Assembly: GCF_954871325.1 (NCBI RefSeq)
Contig: NC_088775.1
Span: forward strand, 92,398,334 to 92,462,333
Direction of reading: 5' to 3'
DNA length: 64,000 bases
Origin: Gordionus sp. m RMFG-2023
Lineage: Eukaryota > Nematomorpha > Gordioida > Chordodea > Parachordodidae
Numbering within the stretch: the stretch's first letter is position 1; every line of letters begins with the position of its first letter. A program made the translations under genes and the position numbers. Below the pieces are notes generated by a model. That model had not been told where the DNA came from and did no database searches. It saw only the letters and a program-made list of their open reading frames with translations. Below, one piece after another: positions 58,340 to 64,000 of the stretch.

Positions 58340-58680
58340 GTGTCGTATGTGGATATGGAATTCTTGGGGATTCGAAATCTCCTGCTGATATTACAGAAAT
58401 TGTATTTCGGCATGTGTAGAGTACCCAAACTGTATATTTCTAACAATTTAGCAAAGAACTTTAGAAACTACTCCTAATTTATATTAATTTTTATTAAAAT
58501 GCCAAAATGTCTTCAGCTGAAACTGGCTGAAATTTTATAGGGTAAATTACTTTATACATCCTTAGAATACATTTTCGGTTAAATCGGATGTTTAAAATTT
58601 TTTAAATCTCCCTTTGATAAAGGATTAATCTAGAAATTCCGAATTCCCACTGATTCCATATCCCCATCACGACATATATA
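58340..58680. mobile_element. Dispersed element D, best copy
   Basis: Left end TGTCGTATGTGGATATGGAA then TTCTTGGGGATTCG; right end reversed TGTCGTGATGGGGATATGGA then ATCAGTGGGAATTCGG. About 340 bp with 35-bp imperfect inverted ends and no coding sense; interior shared with 26600-26960. Confidence 0.75.
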
Positions 58681-59044
58681 TGAAATGCTGGCATTTTTTT
58701 TTAATCTTGATAAAAGAAATATTGTATATTTTTTGCAAAATATAATTCTTATGATATAAAAATAACTTGTTAAAATTTAAATTATTAGATATACATTCAA
58801 TATTGTTTGTTATTTCCCTTTTATCTCCATAATAAATAGTCTTAAATCCTTCGATTATAATTAAAATCACATTTTAAATTTTAAATTTTAAGTCTATTTT
58901 ATGTAATGTTGTCAGCGTCTCACATGACAGTATATTTACTGGATGCAAACCCCCCCCCTCAAAAATATATATCTACCCCCCTATATACCAAAATGTTATC
59001 CATAGATAATTTAAAAATGTAATGGAAAATTTTCTAGATTATTA

Positions 59045-59090
59045 TAGCCTACCCCCTACCCCCTACCCCCTACCCTTTACCCCTTTATAG
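59045..59090. repeat. (CCCCCTA)n minisatellite
   Basis: CTACCCCCTACCCCCTACCC units, about four to five copies, then TTTACCCC. A C-run follows at 59116-59127. Confidence 0.88.
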
Positions 59091-59140
59091 ATATTAGGAT
59101 GCAAACTGTTTCTACCCCCCCCCCCCGGTCATGTAGACGC

Positions 59141-59343
59141 TGAGTGTTGTTGAACGGCTAACTCAGTATTTAATTCCAGAAAGATGTATCATGCAGACTT
59201 AAAAGATTTAGTTCATAGATTGTTCAAAGGCTTGGACATCTATTAGCTAAGTCTCGAGGCTTAAAAAAAATTATCTGGCTGAAAATATTGAGTCAGCTGT
59301 TTTGATAAATCGGGATCAAATGAAGCCGTTTATAACAATACTA
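59141..59343. mobile_element. Family B hAT-like element
   Basis: GAGTGTTGTTGAACGGCTAA, CTCAGTATTTAATTCCAGAA ... AATATTGAGTCAGCTGTTTT, GAAGCCGTTTATAACAATACTA. Confidence 0.72.
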
Positions 59344-60290
59344 CTTTTATGAAATAATGTGACACGAAAAATTTGGTAAGATTTCTTTTTAGTTAGGATA
59401 TCTTATTAGATGTAATCTTCCGGGATAAGGTAATAATTACTTCTTGTATATTTTATTCTCAGAAATTCTTAGATAGTATAATGCGAGCAAGAGTAGTGTA
59501 GATTTTTTTACCATTTTTCGTAGAATCCTATCTCCTTTTTGATTAGTTATCTGACACCTACTATTTGCTTAGTCTAAAATCTTTCTACCAGAATTTCTGT
59601 ATCTTTCTGACCAGAATTTATGTTCTTAGTAGAAATTGATAATGATCTAACGAATTTCGCAATAGGTCTTACCATAGGTCTAACCAGAATTTTGGTAAAG
59701 GGGGGGGGCATTATTAAGCGAGTTTTCTCCAGGAATTTTATTAAAAGTCTTTAGGGTCCACCTATTGTAATAAATCTTTGGCCATATTAGAATTTTTATA
59801 ATGGGTTTTTCATTCTTTTTTCTAAATATTTGGAATTATTATATATTTTTATACCATTTCTGAGGGAAGACTGAGGTAGAGGTTGTTGGAGGGAAATTTT
59901 TCATCAGCTTAAAATGATATTTAACAGACAAATTTCCTAAGATGGATAAATTTCTTCTTGCTCTCCCTTCCCCGTCTACGCCTTCGCCTACGCCTACGCA
60001 TCTTACTATACACTTGATTATAAGAAATAGAACTTAAACAGATTATAGTATTGATCAAATTATGAAATCTTTAAAAAAAATATTATGATTGTAGAAGTAA
60101 GTTTAAGCTAACAAATTAGTAAGTCTTATTTGGATTGGTGGTTTGATCTTTATCCAATAGCATTGTGCCAAATTTTTGCGATTTTTTTTTATAAAATTCG
60201 TTTTAAAACCTGGTCTTGGTTGCACAAAACATAACAAATTAAGTATTGTCCCAAAATATCGAAAAAAATTAAAATTTACAAACTTTTAAG
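59344..60290. other. AT-rich stretch, no gene seen
   Basis: Contains a G-run (59700-59708) and CCTACGCC-type short repeats at 59975-60000. No gene recognised. Confidence 0.45.
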
Positions 60291-60590
60291 AAACTTTAAT
60301 GAAAATAAAAAAAAAATAAGGTATTTTAATAAATATAAAAATAAAAATTTGACCAAAACATTCTTGAAAATTTTATAAATTTTTCCAAAGCTTGTATAAG
60401 AATACGATTTTCGTTAAAAGTTCATTTTTAAAAATTTTCAAAAGTTTTGAAACTTTAATGAAAATAAGAAAAATAAGCTATTTTAAATATAAAAATAAAA
60501 ATATGACCAAAACAATAATTCTTGAAAATTTTATAAATTTTTGCAAAGATATATAAGATACGATTTTCGAAAAATTTTGAAACTTTGCGA
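60291..60590. repeat. ~150-bp imperfect tandem duplication
   Basis: AACTTTAATGAAAATAA, AAATATAAAAATAAAAAT, TGACCAAAACA, TTCTTGAAAATTTTATAAAT and ATACGATTTTCG occur twice in the same order (from about 60292 and 60440). Confidence 0.85.
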
Positions 60591-60965
60591 AATTTTTCAA
60601 AAAAAAAAGGATTTTGTACATAGCCTTGAGAAAGAAAAAAAATACAACATACTTTATTTAGGGTTCCTTTAAGATATAGAATAATTAAGATTTATTAAAA
60701 ATTTAAAGATTTTAAAAATATTTTAAATTAGTTCTTATTACAAAAAATAAAATAAAAATTTGAATTTTTCTTAATTAATTAAAATATAAAAATGTACTAA
60801 TTAATTAAAGTTATTTTTACAGAGAGATGAAAAAGGAAATTTTTTACAAAATATCTAGGGCTTGTTAGATATAAATAAGAAAATTTTTTTAAAAATTGGT
60901 TCAATCTTATACTTTTTATTGTTTGTTTTTATATCTCTATATAAAAGTATTTATGTATTTATAAA

Positions 60966-61130
60966 TAGCGTTGTTAATATTTCATCCAGAACAATAATTA
61001 TGCAAGCCTGAAGAATTTAGCTCGTAGGAGGAACAAAGGTCTAGGACATATATTATAGAAATTTCCAGGCTTAGCGAAATATTCTTTCTAGATATAATAT
61101 TGAGTTAGTCCGTTTTTAAAAAATAATGTG
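60966..61130. mobile_element. Family B element, degenerate
   Basis: AGCGTTGTTAATATTTCATC, GCAAGCCTGAAGAATTTAGC, GGAGGAACAAAGG, ATAATATTGAGTTAGTCCGT. Confidence 0.6.
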
Positions 61131-62705
61131 TCTTTCTCTTATATAAAATGGAATTAATAATTGAATTTTAATTGAAAGGAGTTTTTTTTTACTATATATA
61201 TATATATATATATGTTGTTTTTAGGGTTATGGAAACATGGGAAAATTCTTGTTTATAACCATTTGGTAGATTTTTTTTTTAAAAAAATTGGATTTGACGG
61301 TAAATATATATTTCCGGCTGATGCAAATTTAAGACAATTTGGCCCATAAACTTAATTTTATCAATTTACGCGAAAAATATATATAATAAATTAAGATTAT
61401 TTCTATCTTACATTAATGGTTATTAGACGCCTTATATAATTACAATGGGATTCATTAAAAATTTCCAATCGGGTAAATTATTTAAAATTGTGGATTCATT
61501 AGCCAAGACTGAAGTTAGACCACAGAAATTATATATATCATTAAAAGAAAATTGATAATTTTGTTTTTACATAGGATCGCAGAATTGTTTATTCAATAAA
61601 TAATATTAATATTATCGGGAATGTTAAGTTATTATCGAATCTCCTTAGATAATTTCTCGTTCTTCAATCTTTAGTAGATTATGGTGGGTAATATGAATGG
61701 GGTGGAATGATATGCATTGCGGAGCCTGCAATTTGGATCTTGAAAAATCTATGCAATGTTTGTTGAGCCTTATAGTGTCTAAAATTATTATCTTAATTTA
61801 TCCAATAAAGTTTAAGCCAATAATGGACAGAGTACTTTTAGTTTATTCCAATTTGGTTGATAATCCTATAACAAAATTAGTTGTTGTTTTAATTCAAGCC
61901 TAAAACGAATTATTTGCTATTCGATATTCGATTCGAATTTTCAAATAGAATATGAACAACGAGTATAAGTATTCGGCGAATATTAAAATATTTTTATTAT
62001 CCGATTCGAAATTATTATTATCATTAGAAATTATTTCATGATGGAATTCTTTGAACCAATTACACGCCTCATATAACGTAAAGACAACAACTTTTATTAC
62101 AAAAATATTTTAGGAAATTATATATCGAATAATATTAAATATAATATTAATACTCACGTGATTAAAACAATCGTTCCAATCACAAAGATGGATAAAATAT
62201 TCAAACAAACAAAAAAATATCATCTCATCATGTATACAAGGTTGAAAAACGTATCTTATAGAATTACGAATAGCTTCTAGTAAGAGACCCAGTAGAATGG
62301 CGGAGATTGCATGCGGAATCCTTTTTCCCTATGTTGTTCGAGTCGAGAATGGCAACTGATATATTGTCCAATCAGGGATCCGTGGCTTCACGTGATCAGT
62401 TATTCAGAGTAGGGACAAATACGATCGGTTAGACTTTATACTTGAAAAATTGGTTTGTTGCCAAATTCCGATCTAGCATTTTCTGTATTATATATTTTGA
62501 TGTTTATAAAATGAAATATTATTCGTTGCATTTTTTTAAAAACAAATTTTGAATAAAATTTTAGCATATTAGATCTGAGGAATAACGTGTAGAAAAGAAT
62601 TTATTTTATTATTTTTTATTAAGCGATTCTAATTTCCAAAAAATCGTGTTGGGACCAATTATTGAGACGTTATGAAATCAATGGGTTTCATTTCGTTTGT
62701 TAATT
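61131..62705. other. AT-rich stretch, no certain gene
   Basis: TA-repeat at 61194-61213. A 68-codon frame at 61697-61903 (+) has a hydrophobic centre but no ATG context, homolog or motif could be recognised; not called as a gene. Confidence 0.4.
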
Positions 62706-62710
62706 ATCCG

Positions 62711-63080
62711 TAAATGTTGTCAAACGGCTCTCGATTTGAGCCGGTTTTTAAAAACCGGCAAACTCGATATTTTAGCCAGAAAAATGGTGTCCAAGCCTCG
62801 AGATTTCGTTAACAGATGTTCGATTCCTTTGTGCCACCTGTGAGTAAAATCTTAAGACTTGCATAGTATTCTTCCCAAAGTTGTTAAAGGATCTAGATAC
62901 TCTAGATATAAAAATGTGGTATCTGTATCTAGATAGATTTTTGATTAAAATATCGGTATCTAGATATTATTTTAGACGATGCATCTGTATCTAGATCCAT
63001 TTAAAAAGTATCTTTTAACAACTCTGATTCTTCCTGATAAAATATTGAGTTAGTAGCCATTTATAAAAATAACAACACTA
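62711..63080. mobile_element. Family B element interrupted by a family A MITE
   Basis: Left part TAAATGTTGTCAAACGGCTC, GAGCCGGTTTTTAAAAACCG, CAAACTCGATATTTTAGCCA; right part TAAAATATTGAGTTAGTAGC, CATTTATAAAAATAACAACACTA. The break at 62876-63026 is the inserted family A element. Confidence 0.85.
62876..63026. mobile_element. Family A hAT-like MITE nested in family B, 8-bp duplication
   Basis: 151 bp, CAAAGTTGTTAAAGGATCTA to TCTTTTAACAACTCTG, flanked by ATTCTTCC on both sides (62868-62875 and 63027-63034). The duplicated bases are family B sequence, so the order of events is clear. Confidence 0.93.
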
Positions 63081-63248
63081 CCAATGATAGTAGAATCCTT
63101 TAAAAGTTGTTATTTTTAAAAAAGGAAATCCACATCTGTTTATAATTCTACTTTTTTTTTTGCAAACTATTTTATTTTTTTATAACCTATAGATAAAAAA
63201 AAATTTCGGATCGAATCGAATAACGATTTTATTTTATTTTATTTTATT

Positions 63249-63269
63249 TTCTTTCTTTCTTTCTTTCCT

Positions 63270-63329
<60 letters not shown>

Positions 63330-63333
63330 TCGT

Positions 63334-63369
<36 letters not shown>
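63249..63369. repeat. (CTTT)n microsatellite
   Basis: About 30 units with one CCTT and one CGTT; preceded by a short (ATTTT)n run (63227-63249). Confidence 0.96.
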
Positions 63370-63372
<3 letters not shown>

Positions 63373-63495
63373 AATTAAGATTTTTATCCAAAAAATAACC
63401 GAAAGAGTTGACTCCTTAGACGGGCAAAATGGTTTAAAACCTCATATTTTCCGAAAATCGGACCTTACATATTTTTTGGCTAGGGTTATAGGGGG

Positions 63496-63526
63496 TTAAG
63501 GGTTAGGGTTAGGGTTAGGGTCGGGT
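63496..63526. repeat. Interstitial TTAGGG block
   Basis: TTAAGGGTTAGGGTTAGGGT followed by TAGGGTCGGGTTAG, about four units, with decayed units just to the left (TAGGGTTATAGGGGG). Confidence 0.85.
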
Positions 63527-63629
63527 TAGCCTGAAATGCGATTTAAACCTAACCCCTTAATACTTAATTTCCTATTTTATGAAAGTGTAGAATAAAAAGA
63601 TAAGATATTTTTAAAAAAATCAAATTATT

Positions 63630-64000
63630 TTTTATTTACATTTATCAACCTCGAATTATATTTTTTTATTTTTTACCCCTTGGCCTCTAAAAAAAACGGT
63701 ATTTTAAGCCTAAGCCCCTATAATAAGAAAATATTTAACCTTGGCTTTATATTTATCAACCTCGAATTATATTTTTTTATTTTTTACCCCTTGACCTCTA
63801 AAAAAAACGGTATTTTAAGCCTAAGCCCCTATAATAAGAAAATATTTAACCTTGGCTTTATATTTATCAACCTCGAATTATATTTTTTTATTTTTTACCC
63901 CTTGGCCTCTAAAAAAAACGGTATTTTAAGCCTAAGCCCCTATAATAAGAAAATATTTAACCTTGGCTTTATATTTATCAACCTCGAATTATATTTTTTT
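63630..64000. repeat. 111-bp satellite, at least 3.2 copies, runs off the window
   Basis: TTTATCAACCTCGAATTATA occurs at 63641, 63752, 63863 and 63974, an exact 111-bp period. Units are nearly identical (one G/A difference, CTTGGCCTC against CTTGACCTC). They contain AAACGGTATTTTAAGCC and TTTAACCTTGGCTTTAT. The array is open at the right edge. Confidence 0.95.

Overview
The window is AT-rich, gene-poor animal DNA. The evidence is metazoan-type GT31 glycosyltransferase genes, fragments of LINE and LTR-type retroelements, many small hAT-like and other inverted-repeat elements, long GAAA/CTTT microsatellites and short TTAGGG arrays. An invertebrate is likely; nothing seen here settles the taxon further. 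Five coding genes are well supported and all five are intact, single-exon members of one family: type II membrane GT31 (beta-1,3-galactosyl/N-acetylglucosaminyltransferase-like) enzymes. They form two subgroups: 498/503 aa (8416-9912 +, 18921-20432 -) and 478-480 aa (21054-22490 -, 41725-43167 -, 53238-54680 -).

Layout. 1-8 kb: pentanucleotide microsatellite, the 3' end of a dead LINE, a TTAGGG block, hAT-like elements. 8-10 kb: GT gene 1, directly behind a GAAA array. 10-18.9 kb: a ~1.2 kb dispersed non-coding repeat with a 19-bp array inside it, an 11-copy ~114-bp satellite, a second copy of the dispersed repeat, and a LINE reverse-transcriptase fragment. 18.9-22.5 kb: GT genes 2 and 3 head to tail. 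22.5-41.2 kb: no supported gene; many MITE families, GC-rich islets, two related ~1 kb dispersed repeats and a LINE C-terminal fragment. 41.7-43.2 kb: GT gene 4. 44-50 kb: dispersed repeats and a degenerate LTR-type retroelement with recognisable RT and RNase H motifs. 53.2-54.7 kb: GT gene 5. 55-64 kb: repeats only, ending in a TTAGGG block followed by a 111-bp satellite that runs off the window.

The genes probably act in parallel in the Golgi, adding a hexose or HexNAc to glycan acceptors. All keep the DDD metal/nucleotide-sugar motif and the LRES(T/I)RET motif, and all carry a ~110-residue insertion compared with the usual GT31 domain. Subgroup differences cluster beside the predicted acceptor region. 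Genes 3-5 share 5' and 3' flanks (TATA-like element, AATAAA just after the stop, GAAA array downstream), so they arose by DNA duplication of a whole unit, and their mosaic similarity suggests later gene conversion. All similarity statements are by eye; no search, alignment program or transcript data were available.
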